DNA of 20,750 bases from Rickettsiales bacterium. GTDB taxonomy: Bacteria > Pseudomonadota > Alphaproteobacteria > Rs-D84. A program made the translations under genes and the position numbers. Below, piece by piece: positions 1-8,572 of the stretch. The notes below the pieces were generated by a model. It ran no database searches. It saw nothing but the letters and a program-made list of their open reading frames with translations, and had not been told where the DNA came from. Every line of letters starts with the position of its first letter. The first letter of the stretch is position 1. Where the stretch lies: NCBI GenBank assembly GCA_031267375.1, contig JAIRZE010000019.1, positions 1-20,750 of the forward strand, read 5' to 3'.

Positions 1-755
1 TACGCGCAATTTTTCACGCACGCCTGGTGGCAGTTTTTGCCCGCGCTGTCGCATACCTGCTTGTACACCGGGGCCCACTGCTCGTACCCGGCGGCCGCGT
101 TCGCCATTCTATCAGAAAACGACACATCGGCGATGGTCGTTGGCATTTGCGTCGGCTTCAAGTTATAATCTTCCGCATTTTGGGCCTGTAATTTTCCCAG
201 TTCCCCCGTGCGCTCAATAATGCCGTCCAGCCACGGGCCTTTGGATTTTATCTGGTACGGATTGTCTATTTTGAATTCGGGCGCGGGCGCATTGTCGCCA
301 GGGTTCGCGGCCGTTGGAAACGCCGCGCCGCCCTGCATTACGGAATGTTGCGCGACATAGTCATTAAAAGCGCCGTCCAAGTATCCACTGCACGCGGAAA
401 CATAATTATGCCCGGACAATCCCGAAAGCATCACCATTATTCCGGGGCGAATGTCGCCGACCTTTGCATTCGCGCAATTGTTTTTCATAGCGCATTGCTG
501 GGCCACCAGGGATGATAAAACGCTTTGGCATTCTGCGGCGTTCAATTCTGTCCCTTGGACATAAACCGGCACGGGCAAGCGCTGATTATAAGGGGAATTC
601 GGGCCGTAAAAAGGATTGCTGGAATACGATTGAACATTTTGAATTTGGCCGAATTGCGACATAATTCCGGGCCCTGAACCGGTCGGAAAGTCAACCGCTT
701 GCGCAAAGGCAAAGGGCAAAAGGCAAAGGGCAAAAAGCAAAAATAACTTTTTCAT
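1..755 (-). CDS. Exported Cys-containing protein of unknown function, 3' end outside window
   Basis: An open frame runs leftwards from ATG at 755 to the window edge without a stop, giving about 251 residues. It opens with a classical Sec signal peptide (MKKLFLLFALCLLPFAFA, then QA). The mature part is Asn/Pro/Gln rich and holds at least eight Cys, the last four clustered near the visible end (VCDS, NCHQ, ACVK, NCA), which suggests disulfides in the periplasm or outside the cell. I do not recognise the family. The start is supported by a purine-rich RBS (AGAGAG) a few bases upstream and a TATAAT box at 772-777. The signal-peptide core is encoded by a 7-bp-period repeat. Promoter and signal peptide closely match those of the unrelated beta-barrel gene at 8935. 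Confidence is high that it is a gene; the function is unknown. Confidence 0.8.
   Translation of the reverse strand, partial: MKKLFLLFALCLLPFAFAQAVDFPTGSGPGIMSQFGQIQNVQSYSSNPFYGPNSPYNQRLPVPVYVQGTELNAAECQSVLSSLVAQQCAMKNNCANAKVGDIRPGIMVMLSGLSGHNYVSACSGYLDGAFNDYVAQHSVMQGGAAFPTAANPGDNAPAPEFKIDNPYQIKSKGPWLDGIIERTGELGKLQAQNAEDYNLKPTQMPTTIADVSFSDRMANAAAGYEQWAPVYKQVCDSAGKNCHQACVKNCA
703..742. repeat. Heptamer array (GGCAAAA type) encoding a signal-peptide core
   Basis: About five tandem, slightly varied copies of a 7-bp unit (CAAAGGG/CAAAAGG). Read on the minus strand in the gene starting at 755, they encode FALCLLPFAFA, the hydrophobic core of the signal peptide. The same unit recurs at 8948-8983 in opposite genomic orientation but in the same coding sense. 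Confidence 0.85.
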
Positions 756-771
756 AATCTCTCTTCTGCAT

Positions 772-832
772 ATTATATCAGAAAAATGATGATAAGAAAA
801 ATGGAATTTTTGGAAAATGGAAAATAAAGCTC
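772..832 (-). promoter_or_regulatory. Promoter block shared with 8852-8912
   Basis: Read on the minus strand, this 61-bp block matches 8852-8912 with about five substitutions and no gaps. It ends in TGATATAAT, whose -10 box TATAAT lies at 772-777. The distal end merges into the CTCGGT terminus of the folded repeat at 829. It lies just upstream of the start at 755 and is the evident promoter. No convincing TTGACA-like -35 box is visible. Confidence 0.7.
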
Positions 833-1035
833 GGTGCGTACCCCTGCCCCCGCTTGCGGGGGCGGGATAGATTGCCCGGCAACTTGTTGCCGAAGGCAAT
901 CTTGGGTGGGGGCTTATGGTGCTCCCGAAGCCCCCACCCAAGAGTTGCTAACTCGTCCGCCTTCGCTTCGCTACGGCGAGACTCGTAAGCCAACTCTATC
1001 CCGCCCCCGCAAGCGGGGGCAGGTGTTTGCTCCGT
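829..1035. repeat. Four-way-junction repeat, copy A
   Basis: A structured element with ends CTCGGTGCGTAC and GTTTGCTCCG. A 10-bp closing stem, GGCGGGATAG (861-870) with CTATCCCGCC (996-1005), encloses three abutting arms. Arm 1 is 871-900 (ATTGCC/GGCAAT with an inner GGCAA/TTGCC). Arm 2 is 901-942, a perfect 15-bp stem with a 12-nt loop. Arm 3 is 943-995 (AGTTG/CAACT at its base). No unpaired bases separate the arms. Copies B (1495-1738) and C (8573-8857) keep this architecture. It encodes no credible protein. Confidence 0.8.
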
Positions 1036-1108
1036 TTTTAATACCTTCTACACAAAATTATAATATCAGCGTGAGCGAAGCAAACACAACCGTTATTCAC
1101 TATTCACT

Positions 1109-1139
1109 AAAAAACGCCCCGAAAGGGGCGCGTTTTTTT
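1109..1139 (-). terminator. Rho-independent terminator after the tRNA pair
   Basis: Stem CGCCCC (1115-1120) and GGGGCG (1125-1130) closes a GAAA loop. It is flanked by an A-run on the left and a T-run on the right, so it can work in both directions. It lies a few bases past the 3' end of tRNA-Ala on the minus strand. Confidence 0.8.
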
Positions 1140-1143
1140 ATTC

Positions 1144-1219
1144 TGGTGGAGATGATGGGGCTCAAACCCACGACCTCTGCATTGCGAACGCAGCGCTCTA
1201 TCAACTGAGCTACATCCCC
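1144..1219 (-). tRNA. tRNA-Ala (anticodon CGC)
   Basis: A complete 76-nt cloverleaf on the minus strand. Acceptor stem GGGGATG pairs with CATCTCC and includes the G3-U70 wobble that is the alanine identity element. The D arm reads TAGCTCAGTTGATAGAGC. The anticodon stem CTGCG/TGCAG carries loop TTCGCAA, hence anticodon CGC for GCG codons. The T loop sits in GGGTTTGAGCCCC. CCA is encoded after discriminator A. It lies about 96 bp downstream of tRNA-Leu with a palindromic spacer, and a terminator follows, so the two are probably co-transcribed. Confidence 0.97.
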
Positions 1220-1315
1220 GGAAATATTATTCCGTGCTTTCCGTCCGCCTTCGCCACTTTGTGGCTTCGGCGAGACACTCAAATTTCAGCCCTCGCTTCG
1301 CTCGGTGAAATTTGG

Positions 1316-1400
1316 TGGTGCGGATAAGAAGACTCGAACTTCCAAGGGTTGCCCCACTAGTACCTGAAACTAGCGCGTCTACCAATTCCGCCATATCCGC
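1316..1400 (-). tRNA. tRNA-Leu (anticodon CAG)
   Basis: An 85-nt class II tRNA on the minus strand. Acceptor stem GCGGATA pairs with TATCCGC. The D arm contains AATTGGTAGACGCG, typical of leucine tRNAs. The anticodon stem CTAGT/ACTAG holds loop TTCAGGT, anticodon CAG for CUG. A long variable arm (TGGGGCAACCC) follows, then T arm GAAGTTCGAGTCTTC. Discriminator A is followed by an encoded CCA and a second CCA. Confidence 0.97.
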
Positions 1401-1411
1401 AAGCGTCCTGC

Positions 1412-1440
1412 ATATTAATTGAATTATCCCCCATTTGCAA
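1412..1440 (-). promoter_or_regulatory. Promoter of the tRNA pair
   Basis: Reading leftwards: -35 TTGCAA (1435-1440), a 17-bp spacer, and -10 TAATAT (1412-1417), 11 bp before the 5' end of tRNA-Leu. Spacing and position fit a sigma-70 type promoter. Confidence 0.6.
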
Positions 1441-1494
1441 GAGGAAAATGAATATTAAAGAAAAATTAAAAAAATGAAAATGAATAATACAACT

Positions 1495-1738
1495 CAGAGC
1501 AAACATCTGCCCCCGCTTGCGGGGGCGGGATAGAACTTCTTGGCGAGCAACGCGAGCCTTAGAAGTTCTTGGGTGGGGGCTTATGGAGCGCCCGAAGCCC
1601 CCACCCAAGAGTTGCTAACTCGCTTCGCTCGTAAGCCAACTCTATCCCGCCCCCGCTTATGAGTTGGGTTTTGCGTAGCGAAACCCGTACGAATGGTGAG
1701 CACAGCGAACAAACAAGGGGGCAGGAGTACGCACCGAG
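1495..1738. repeat. Four-way-junction repeat, copy B
   Basis: Same core as copy A and in the same direction. The closing stem is GGCGGGATAG (1524-1533) with CTATCCCGCC (1642-1651). Arm 1 is 1534-1567 with a different but fully paired stem (AACTTCT/AGAAGTT). Arm 2 is 1568-1609, nearly identical to copy A. Arm 3 is 1610-1641. The flanks are exchanged relative to copy A: here the CAAACA-type end is on the left and the GTACGCACCGAG end on the right. About 75 bp of extra palindromic sequence sits between the closing stem and the right end. Confidence 0.78.
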
Positions 1739-1740
1739 CC

Positions 1741-1917
1741 TTATTTCCCATTAGCCATTCTATCGGCAATGCTGGCTGACAGCTTTTCATCCATAACAAA
1801 ATGACCTGTCTTTTTATTCCGCGAGAAGTTAGGTCCGCCAAACGGATTCATAACATCAACCATTTTCTTTGCCGCCCCTGTTGCTGCTTTAAGTTTTTCC
1901 GCTATTTTTTTCGCCAT
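1741..1917 (-). CDS. Small basic protein, 58 residues, unknown function
   Basis: ATG at 1917 is preceded by AGGAAA at good RBS spacing. The frame encodes 58 residues beginning MAKKIAEKLKAATGAAKKMV and ending IADRMANGK. It is Lys/Ala rich, with an amphipathic-looking N-terminal stretch and a central NPFGGPNFSRN segment, and has no signal peptide. I do not recognise the family. The TAA stop at 1741-1743 lies in the TTATTTCCC sequence that borders junction repeat B, so the present C-terminus may have been set by insertion of the repeat. It could be a truncated remnant, but the RBS and codon use look genuine. Confidence 0.55.
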   Translation of the reverse strand: MAKKIAEKLKAATGAAKKMVDVMNPFGGPNFSRNKKTGHFVMDEKLSASIADRMANGK

Positions 1918-1962
1918 TGTGTTTCCTTTTTTTTTATTGCATTATTTTTTGACAAGCCTTTG

Positions 1963-2056
1963 GCTTTGTCATTCCCGCGCAGGCGGGAATAGGGCTCTGA
2001 ATAAAAAACATTATACTTTATTAGCCCTATTCCCGCCTGCGCGGGAATGACAAAGC
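1963..2056. repeat. Inverted pair of dRS3-like hairpins
   Basis: Two 34-bp copies in perfect inverted orientation (1963-1996 and 2023-2056) flank a 26-bp AT-rich spacer. Each contains ATTCCC-N8-GGGAAT, which matches the published form of the neisserial dRS3 repeat, flanked by TTTGTC and AGGGCT. It lies about 40 bp past the autotransporter stop and could end that transcript. A TATAAT (2010-2015, minus) sits in the spacer and may serve the small ORF at 1917. Confidence 0.75.
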
Positions 2057-2096
2057 TATTTCGTAGTTTTGTAAAAACACTAAAAAATAACAGTTA

Positions 2097-5000
2097 TCAA
2101 AACCTATAACTTCCGCCCAGGCGCACATTGTGCATCTGAATTTCCGCATTATACGCGTACCGGTAATCCAGCCCAAACTGCAAGCCGCTGGCCGATAAGA
2201 ATTCCACGCCCAGCGATACATTCGCCCACAGCGGATCAATCTTTACATCATAATCCGTAAAGCCCCCCGCGGGCGCAAACTTAAAGTGCAGCGCATCCGG
2301 CGCCCCCAGCAATTCATACTCCACACCGACAGACGCGTTCGGGCGCATCAAAAAGAACGGCGTTATATACAATTTCTTTTGCGCTATCAATGAATACCCT
2401 GGGCGCAAGGATAAATATCCGTCCGATTCCAGACTCATATATTCCGCCCCGCCCGACTTTTCGGTTATTGCGAATCCGGAATTATAGCCGGCGCGAGCGT
2501 AAATATTTCCGACTATGTACTGATTCAAAAGATCGTGCATCAATCCCCATTCGGTCGTCAAGGCAAACGCGGTGCCGCTGCCGTGAATTGGCGACACAAA
2601 ATTCTGCTCGCGATCAACGGACAACAGATGAATATCCAAGAACGCGTTTCCGTACGCGCGCGCGCCCTGGCCCAAAGCCTTCATCAAATATCCGCCAAAT
2701 CCGATGTCCGTATCTGCGACATCAATATTTACGCGGCCCGCAATGGATTGACCCGCTTTGTACCCCAGATCCATTTCATCGGAATTATTGCTGGACGAAT
2801 GGGACACCCGCGCGGCGACGCCCAAAATTAAATCTTCTTTTTCTTGCCAGTCATATCCGCCGGTAATGCTGAATCTGTCGCCCTTTACAGTTTTTTCATC
2901 CGCGCCGTTATGCCGGAAAGTACCAAAGTCCAGATCAATCCAGGCTTTTTCCATATTGCGGTTGCGGTTCCATACGAATTCGTCCAACATATGATCTTCC
3001 ATATCGCGCGCGAAAATATAATCGTTCATAGCGATCTGGCCGGCGACCTGCTCTAATTCCCGCGGCTGGAACAAGCGACTGAATCGCGACAGAGCGTCCC
3101 CGTCAAAGTCTTGCAAATAATCTTCCATTCTGTCATAAAGCTCTTGGGCCACGGTTTGGAAATTGGTGCCGCGAAAGACCAGCGGTATAGCCTCTATCGG
3201 GGTGCGTCCGCGGAATCCAGCGTTATACAACCCACCGGCAATAAAATCATCCAAAGCCCCGGCCGTCGCGTATTCGCCCTTTGTATGCGATTCTTCGGCA
3301 TTTACAATCGGCTGAATTTTGAATACTTCCACCGGGCCGCCAAAGCGCGGATCAAATACTATATACAAACTGTCTGATGTTCCGTTGCCGTCCGAATCGC
3401 GTACGGAAAGATACAACGGCATATCGTCCGAATCGCCGGTGCCGGTTATGGGAATATACGCTATTTTATTTCCATTCGCATCGCGGTAAGAATCAATATA
3501 GTCAAAACAGATAGAGCCGTCGCCATTACAGAACTGAACATACAAATTACGCAGATTCACCGAATCGCTTGGCATAATCAAGCTGTCAGAATGCACCAGC
3601 CATACGGCGGTTCCGGCATTTACTATGTCGGTCAGGGTCAATCCGAATTGATTATTCTGCATACTGGTGACCAGGCTGATAAAATCGCCGCCAACTTCTA
3701 TAATAGCGCGCGCGTCAGATGCAGCGTTTGTAATCTTTCCAAAGTCCCCGCTGGCCGTGTCCAGATTTATGCTGGAATACGGATTATACGGAGTTGTGTC
3801 AGCCGCAACCTGCGATTGCTTTGGCAACACTGCATAAATCTTTGACGAATCGCCGAAATAATAATTGCCCGTGATATCCATCTTTTTCAGGCCGTAAAAT
3901 TCCACCGCACCCTGAACATTGCCGGTTATATTTGCGACCAAGCCGGACACCAGCGCAGAATTCGCCCATTGGCCGCCGCTGATTTTCAGGCTGTTGTCTG
4001 CATAAACATCGCCGCCGACTGTCAGACTTTTAGTATTAATATTCGCTGTACCTGCGGTCTGGCTGATTCCGTTCGCAATGCTGACAAGCGATTCGGCCGT
4101 CAGTGTCAGCGCGCCGCCGTTCTGGGTCAAAGCCCCATTAATTGTCGCCCCGTTTTGCGCTGTAATCGTGGTGGTTCCGCCGTAAATGCCCAAGCTGGCC
4201 GCGGTCAAGCCCAATCCGCTGACGCTGTCATTGATGCTCAGAGTTCCGCCGCTGACCGTGATTCCATTTGCAATGGCCAGGCCGTTCAAGACGCCGATAT
4301 CCAATGCCCCGCCGGAAACATTTATTCCGCCGATCTGCACCGCGCCGCCGTTCCAGTCATTCGCCTGGACCGTCGTATTTCCCGCTGAATTTGTCAGGGT
4401 ATTTGTGATCTGTAAGCTTTTGGTGCTGATATTTGTCGCGCCGCCTGTATTGGTAAGATCTGACATAGCAATCTGACCATTACTTGTTGGCGAAGTGATC
4501 AACAAGGTTCCATTATTCACAACGGATGCCAGCTGAACATTCAGACCATTCAGAATCATATTTCCGCTGTTGCTTGTCGTGCCAGTGATATTCAGCGCGT
4601 TTGCGGATACTATTTGGGTATTGGAATTCGCCGCGCCGCTGACCGCGCCGTTAATCGCCAAGGTTCCAGCCGAATCGGTTGCGTTTATGCTTAAAAACTT
4701 TCCCGTATTATTGACAGATGTCGCAGCGACGCTTTTGCCCGACAAAGTCATATTCGCATTGCTGTTCGCCGACGCGCCATTAGAAATCGCATTCGCGGTC
4801 AAGGTCCCGTTTGTGATATTTACCGTAAAAGAATTCAACTTGTTCGCATAAAACGCGGTCAGCAAATCGGCAGAGCCGCCAAACGACAAAGTCCCCGTCG
4901 TCAGCGAGAATACATTATTTATCCCCATAGTGCCGACATCTATGCCATTGGCGAATGTTGTCGCGCCGGTTATATTCCCGTAAAAGTTGCCCGCATTAAC

Positions 5001-5849
5001 AAACGAAGCATTTGTTCCGGTGCCCCCGGATACGGTCCACGCGCCGGCATTCAAAACCAAAGTCCCGGCCGTATTATCGTTCTTTACCGTGCCGGCGACG
5101 GAAATAGTACCGGAATAAGAGCTGTCTGGATTTTGCCCGGTGCTGATGCTCATCTGGGTGCCGGAATTTTCAATGCTGCCCGTGCTGGTTATATTGCCAG
5201 TCGTGGAAATTGTGGTGCTGCCCGTCATATTCTGAATGCTGCCGGAATTTATGCTGGCGGCGGAAATAACGCTTGTCCCAGAAGCATTTACATATTGCCC
5301 CATTGTCAATGCCCCACCGGCTGTTATATTCGCCGTGCCCGCGCTGTTTACCGCGCCCGTCGTAATTGTCTGGGCCGCCAGAGTTATTGAATTCGTGCTG
5401 CTTATCGCGCCGGTGGCCAGGGTTCCGATATTTCCGGAAATATTCAAAGTTCCTGCATTTAATATTCCGCCCAGGCTGACATTTATAGTAGTATCCGGCG
5501 AATAAATCGCCAGATTGCGGCCGGCCATAATATCCAGCCCGCCTGTGCCGGCGGCATTGTTTCCGATAACGATGTCCCCGCGCGAAGCAATTGAATAAGT
5601 GGTATTTGTGCCGGTTTCCAAATATAATTGTCCGGTTGGCGCGCCCTGGTCATTCACGCCGTCATAAAGAAAGCCGCTGATATTCATTCCGGCCTGGGCG
5701 ACGAATCCATTGCCGGCGCTGAATCTGATAGAATTCGCAGTTGCATCAATAATGCTCGCAAAATCTGTTTGGGGATAATAATCAGTTGCGCCGAAAACAG
5801 CTGGCGGAAAAGCGCATAAAACGGCAAAGAACGATATTTTTTTTAACAT
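2097..5849 (-). CDS. Autotransporter (type V secretion) outer-membrane protein, 1250 residues
   Basis: A Sec signal peptide (MLKKISFFAVLCAFPPAVFGA) is followed by a long Gly/Asn/Ser/Thr-rich passenger of about 680 residues. The passenger is built of short repeats of the form TxxGALNISG, typical of a right-handed beta-helix. Next comes a region with DGNGTSD-like Asp-rich loops, then a helical linker near residues 880-970. The last 270 or so residues alternate in the pattern of a 12-stranded autotransporter barrel (from EKAWIDLDFGTFRHNG) and end in the C-terminal Phe (GGSYRF) recognised by the BAM machinery. No protease triad or RGD motif was evident, so adhesion or surface structure is more likely than enzymatic activity; this is inference. 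It is transcribed divergently from eno, from a promoter 12 bp upstream of the ATG, which leaves almost no 5' leader. Confidence in the class is high; passenger function is unknown. Confidence 0.9.
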   Translation of the reverse strand: MLKKISFFAVLCAFPPAVFGATDYYPQTDFASIIDATANSIRFSAGNGFVAQAGMNISGFLYDGVNDQGAPTGQLYLETGTNTTYSIASRGDIVIGNNAAGTGGLDIMAGRNLAIYSPDTTINVSLGGILNAGTLNISGNIGTLATGAISSTNSITLAAQTITTGAVNSAGTANITAGGALTMGQYVNASGTSVISAASINSGSIQNMTGSTTISTTGNITSTGSIENSGTQMSISTGQNPDSSYSGTISVAGTVKNDNTAGTLVLNAGAWTVSGGTGTNASFVNAGNFYGNITGATTFANGIDVGTMGINNVFSLTTGTLSFGGSADLLTAFYANKLNSFTVNITNGTLTANAISNGASANSNANMTLSGKSVAATSVNNTGKFLSINATDSAGTLAINGAVSGAANSNTQIVSANALNITGTTSNSGNMILNGLNVQLASVVNNGTLLITSPTSNGQIAMSDLTNTGGATNISTKSLQITNTLTNSAGNTTVQANDWNGGAVQIGGINVSGGALDIGVLNGLAIANGITVSGGTLSINDSVSGLGLTAASLGIYGGTTTITAQNGATINGALTQNGGALTLTAESLVSIANGISQTAGTANINTKSLTVGGDVYADNSLKISGGQWANSALVSGLVANITGNVQGAVEFYGLKKMDITGNYYFGDSSKIYAVLPKQSQVAADTTPYNPYSSINLDTASGDFGKITNAASDARAIIEVGGDFISLVTSMQNNQFGLTLTDIVNAGTAVWLVHSDSLIMPSDSVNLRNLYVQFCNGDGSICFDYIDSYRDANGNKIAYIPITGTGDSDDMPLYLSVRDSDGNGTSDSLYIVFDPRFGGPVEVFKIQPIVNAEESHTKGEYATAGALDDFIAGGLYNAGFRGRTPIEAIPLVFRGTNFQTVAQELYDRMEDYLQDFDGDALSRFSRLFQPRELEQVAGQIAMNDYIFARDMEDHMLDEFVWNRNRNMEKAWIDLDFGTFRHNGADEKTVKGDRFSITGGYDWQEKEDLILGVAARVSHSSSNNSDEMDLGYKAGQSIAGRVNIDVADTDIGFGGYLMKALGQGARAYGNAFLDIHLLSVDREQNFVSPIHGSGTAFALTTEWGLMHDLLNQYIVGNIYARAGYNSGFAITEKSGGAEYMSLESDGYLSLRPGYSLIAQKKLYITPFFLMRPNASVGVEYELLGAPDALHFKFAPAGGFTDYDVKIDPLWANVSLGVEFLSASGLQFGLDYRYAYNAEIQMHNVRLGGSYRF

Positions 5850-5860
5850 TTGCTTTGACT

Positions 5861-5888
5861 ATTTTATCATAAAACCGTATTGACACAA
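5861..5888 (-). promoter_or_regulatory. Autotransporter promoter
   Basis: On the minus strand, -35 TTGTGT (5883-5888), a 16-bp spacer, and -10 TAAAAT (5861-5866) lie just before ATG at 5849. The predicted transcript start is only a few bases before the ATG and no Shine-Dalgarno is seen, so the mRNA may be nearly leaderless. The -35 overlaps the eno -35 on the other strand. Confidence 0.5.
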
Positions 5889-5907
5889 AGCACAAAAATA
5901 TGATAAT
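5880..5907 (+). promoter_or_regulatory. eno promoter
   Basis: A consensus -35 TTGACA (5880-5885), 16-bp spacer, and -10 GATAAT (5902-5907) are followed by RBS AAGGAG at 5924-5929, five bases before ATG at 5935. It overlaps the divergent autotransporter promoter, so the two may compete for RNA polymerase. Confidence 0.7.
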
Positions 5908-5922
5908 TATCCACAGAATTAA

Positions 5923-7173
<1,251 letters not shown>

Positions 7174-7174
7174 T

Positions 7175-7203
7175 GGACAAAAGGACAGAAGGGCAAATGG
7201 ACA
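7175..7203. repeat. Left 29-bp inverted repeat (heptamer type)
   Basis: Four units close to GGACARA with a 7-8 bp period. Its reverse complement matches 7567-7595 at 27 of 29 positions, so the two bracket the four-helix-bundle gene. It supplies the AGAAGGG ribosome-binding sequence before ATG 7197. Confidence 0.8.
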
Positions 7204-7565
7204 ATTTCAAGGATTTGTTAAAACGAACAAAGCAATTTGCATTGCGCGTGATGAAGCTGGCCGATTCTTTACCGACAAGACCGCCCGGCAGAACAATTGC
7301 AAACCAAATAGTTCGTTCAGGCACTTCTGTCTTTGCAAATTATAGCGCGGCGCAACACGCCCGTTCTCATTCTGAATTTATATCAAAAATAGGTATTGTT
7401 GTGGAAGAAATGGACGAGACATTGATATGGCTGGACCTGACAATAGAATCCGGTTTGATAAAACAATCCAGACTTGAAGAATTATACAAAGAGTCAAAAG
7501 AATTATTGTCTATTTTTTGCGCTATACAAAAATCTTCAAGAATCAATAAAAAGGCTCAACAATAA
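7197..7565 (+). CDS. Four-helix-bundle protein (23S rRNA intervening-sequence protein family)
   Basis: The 122 residues from ATG 7197 match the small four-helix-bundle family often found in 23S rRNA intervening sequences and as stand-alone genes. Recognisable parts are MDNFKDLLKRTKQFALRV at the start, then NQIVRSGTSVFANYSAAQ, FISKIGIVVEEMDETLIWLDL, and a final KESKELLSIFCAIQKS helix. The function of the family is not settled. The frame is open further upstream (TTG 7170, ATG 7173, the latter overlapping the eno stop), but those extra residues are repeat-encoded and the family consensus begins near FKDL, so I prefer 7197 with its AGAAGGG RBS. The whole gene sits between 29-bp inverted repeats. 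No rRNA is nearby. Family assignment is fairly sure. Confidence 0.85.
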   Translation: MDNFKDLLKRTKQFALRVMKLADSLPTRPPGRTIANQIVRSGTSVFANYSAAQHARSHSEFISKIGIVVEEMDETLIWLDLTIESGLIKQSRLEELYKESKELLSIFCAIQKSSRINKKAQQ

Positions 7566-7772
7566 ATGTCCATTTGTCCTTCTGTCCTTTTGCCCATAAA
7601 ATATATCTTTGCAGGCTTACTTGTGGCGGCGATTGCGCTGGCGCCTGCGTATCTGGCGCGCGTCAATGGCAAGGACAAGCTGAATATGGGGATAGTCCGG
7701 ATTTCCAGCTGGCTTTTTGGCTGGACCGGGGTCGGCTGGCTGTTCGCGCTGTGGTGGGCGGTAAAGAAATAA
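7566..7772 (+). CDS. Superinfection-immunity-like small membrane protein
   Basis: A 68-residue protein with two hydrophobic segments: IFAGLLVAAIALAPAYLA near residues 14-31 and WLFGWTGVGWLFALWWAV near 49-66. They are separated by a short basic loop (RVNGKDKLN). The second segment with its GWTGxGWxxAL pattern resembles the superinfection immunity (T4 Imm-like) family of inner-membrane proteins, which are widespread in bacteria outside phages. ATG 7566 directly follows the preceding TAA, and residues 2-10 come from the right inverted repeat, so the ancestral start may lie further in. No Shine-Dalgarno is obvious at 7566. No phage genes are nearby, so a role in phage exclusion is only a family-based guess. 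Confidence 0.65.
   Translation: MSICPSVLLPIKYIFAGLLVAAIALAPAYLARVNGKDKLNMGIVRISSWLFGWTGVGWLFALWWAVKK
7567..7595. repeat. Right 29-bp inverted repeat (heptamer type)
   Basis: TGTCCTT-type units, the inverted partner of 7175-7203 with two mismatches. It encodes the first residues (SICPSVLLP) of the next ORF if translation starts at 7566. Confidence 0.8.
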
Positions 7773-7826
7773 TTAGCAATTATCAATGAGCAATTAGCAA
7801 TTAATTGCTCATTGATAATTGCTAAT
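7772..7826. repeat. Palindromic heptamer array (ATTAGCA type)
   Basis: Perfect 25-bp inverted repeat (7772-7796 and 7802-7826) around GCAAT, built from ATTAGCA/ATGAGCA units with a 7-bp period. The same units recur inside nifJ (13671, 14238) and ctpA (19198). It starts at the stop codon of the small membrane protein gene. Confidence 0.85.
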
Positions 7827-7834
7827 TGCTAATT

Positions 7835-7865
7835 AAAAAAACGCTTGCTCAAAGCGTTTTTTTTT
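7835..7865 (+). terminator. Rho-independent terminator between eno cluster and ssb
   Basis: An A-rich stem AAACGCTT with AAGCGTTT around a GCTCA loop, followed by a T8-9 run. It ends the eno to small-membrane-protein transcription unit. Confidence 0.8.
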
Positions 7866-7900
7866 GCTCTAATTTAATAAATTAAACAAAGGAAGCAGCT

Positions 7901-8392
7901 ATGGCAGGAAGTGTAAACGAAGTAACATTGCTTGGGAACATCGGACAGGAACCGCAAATCCGCGCTATGCAGAACGGACAGAAAGTCGTCAGCTTTTCGC
8001 TGGCCACCAGCGAACGCTGGAAAGACCGCGCGACTGGCGAACAGAAAGAACAGACTGAATGGCACCGCGTTGTTATTTTCAATCCGAACTTGGTAGAGGT
8101 CGCGGAAAGAATGCTGCAAAAAGGGACCAAGCTTTATATCAAAGGATCCCTGCGCACCCGCAAATGGCAGAATCAACAGGGCGTTGATGTTTATACGACT
8201 GAAATTGTATTGAATCAGTTCAGCGGGCAAATGGTTATTTTGGGCGGCGCAAAAGCGGCGGCAGACGGTGCGGCGGGTTATGCTGGCGGTGATTACGGCG
8301 CGCCAGCGGGCGGCGGCTATTCTGCGCCGGCGGCAACGGCCCCGCGCGAAGAAATAAATGTCGCGCAAATCGGCGACGACATACCGTTTTAA
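7901..8392 (+). CDS. ssb: Single-stranded DNA-binding protein
   Basis: Binds ssDNA during replication, repair and recombination and recruits partners through its tail. The 163 residues begin [21 protein letters not shown], followed by the OB-fold signature [23 protein letters not shown] and [37 protein letters not shown] up to about residue 115. Then come a Gly/Ala-rich flexible linker and the acidic tip GDDIPF that contacts partner proteins. RBS AAGGAAG precedes the ATG. It stands alone between two terminators, so it is monocistronic. Confidence 0.98.
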   Translation: MAGSVNEVTLLGNIGQEPQIRAMQNGQKVVSFSLATSERWKDRATGEQKEQTEWHRVVIFNPNLVEVAERMLQKGTKLYIKGSLRTRKWQNQQGVDVYTTEIVLNQFSGQMVILGGAKAAADGAAGYAGGDYGAPAGGGYSAPAATAPREEINVAQIGDDIPF

Positions 8393-8462
8393 CGAAGTTA
8401 AAATGGTATCAACACGCGCAAAGCGCGGGTTGCGAGCGCAAACGAAGTGCAGCGCGTTGTCA

Positions 8463-8494
8463 TTCCGGAATTTTGCGAAGCAAAATATCCGGAA
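8463..8494. repeat. Hairpin after ssb
   Basis: TTCCGGA (8463-8469) with TCCGGAA (8488-8494), and inside it TTTTGC with GCAAAA around GAA. It begins TTGTCATTCC like the dRS3-like repeats elsewhere, so it may be a diverged member. It lies between the ssb stop and its terminator. Confidence 0.55.
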
Positions 8495-8504
8495 CCGTTT
8501 TAAT

Positions 8505-8529
8505 AAAAACGCCCCGTTGGGGCGTTTTT
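8505..8529 (+). terminator. ssb terminator
   Basis: An 11-bp stem AAAAACGCCCC with GGGGCGTTTTT around a GTT loop and a T-run; strong in both directions. Confidence 0.85.
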
Positions 8530-8572
8530 ATTAGAGCGAAGATAGAATAGCGCAGAGCGCAGATAAAAGCTC

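Noticed and set aside
834..1208. ORF of 124 codons on plus over repeat A and the tRNA-Ala gene
   Set aside because: It runs through a folded repeat and antisense to a tRNA. The RPRKRGQ peptide recurs only because the DNA repeat recurs.
829..1740. Integron attC sites or cassette array
   Set aside because: No integrase gene, no GTTRRRY/RYYYAAC ends, and the arms do not follow attC layout.
2390..5819. Many plus-strand ORFs opposite the autotransporter
   Set aside because: Shadows of a long coding gene on the minus strand, with no RBS or family similarity.
7772..7826. CRISPR or similar array
   Set aside because: Units are 7 bp without spacers and no cas genes are present.
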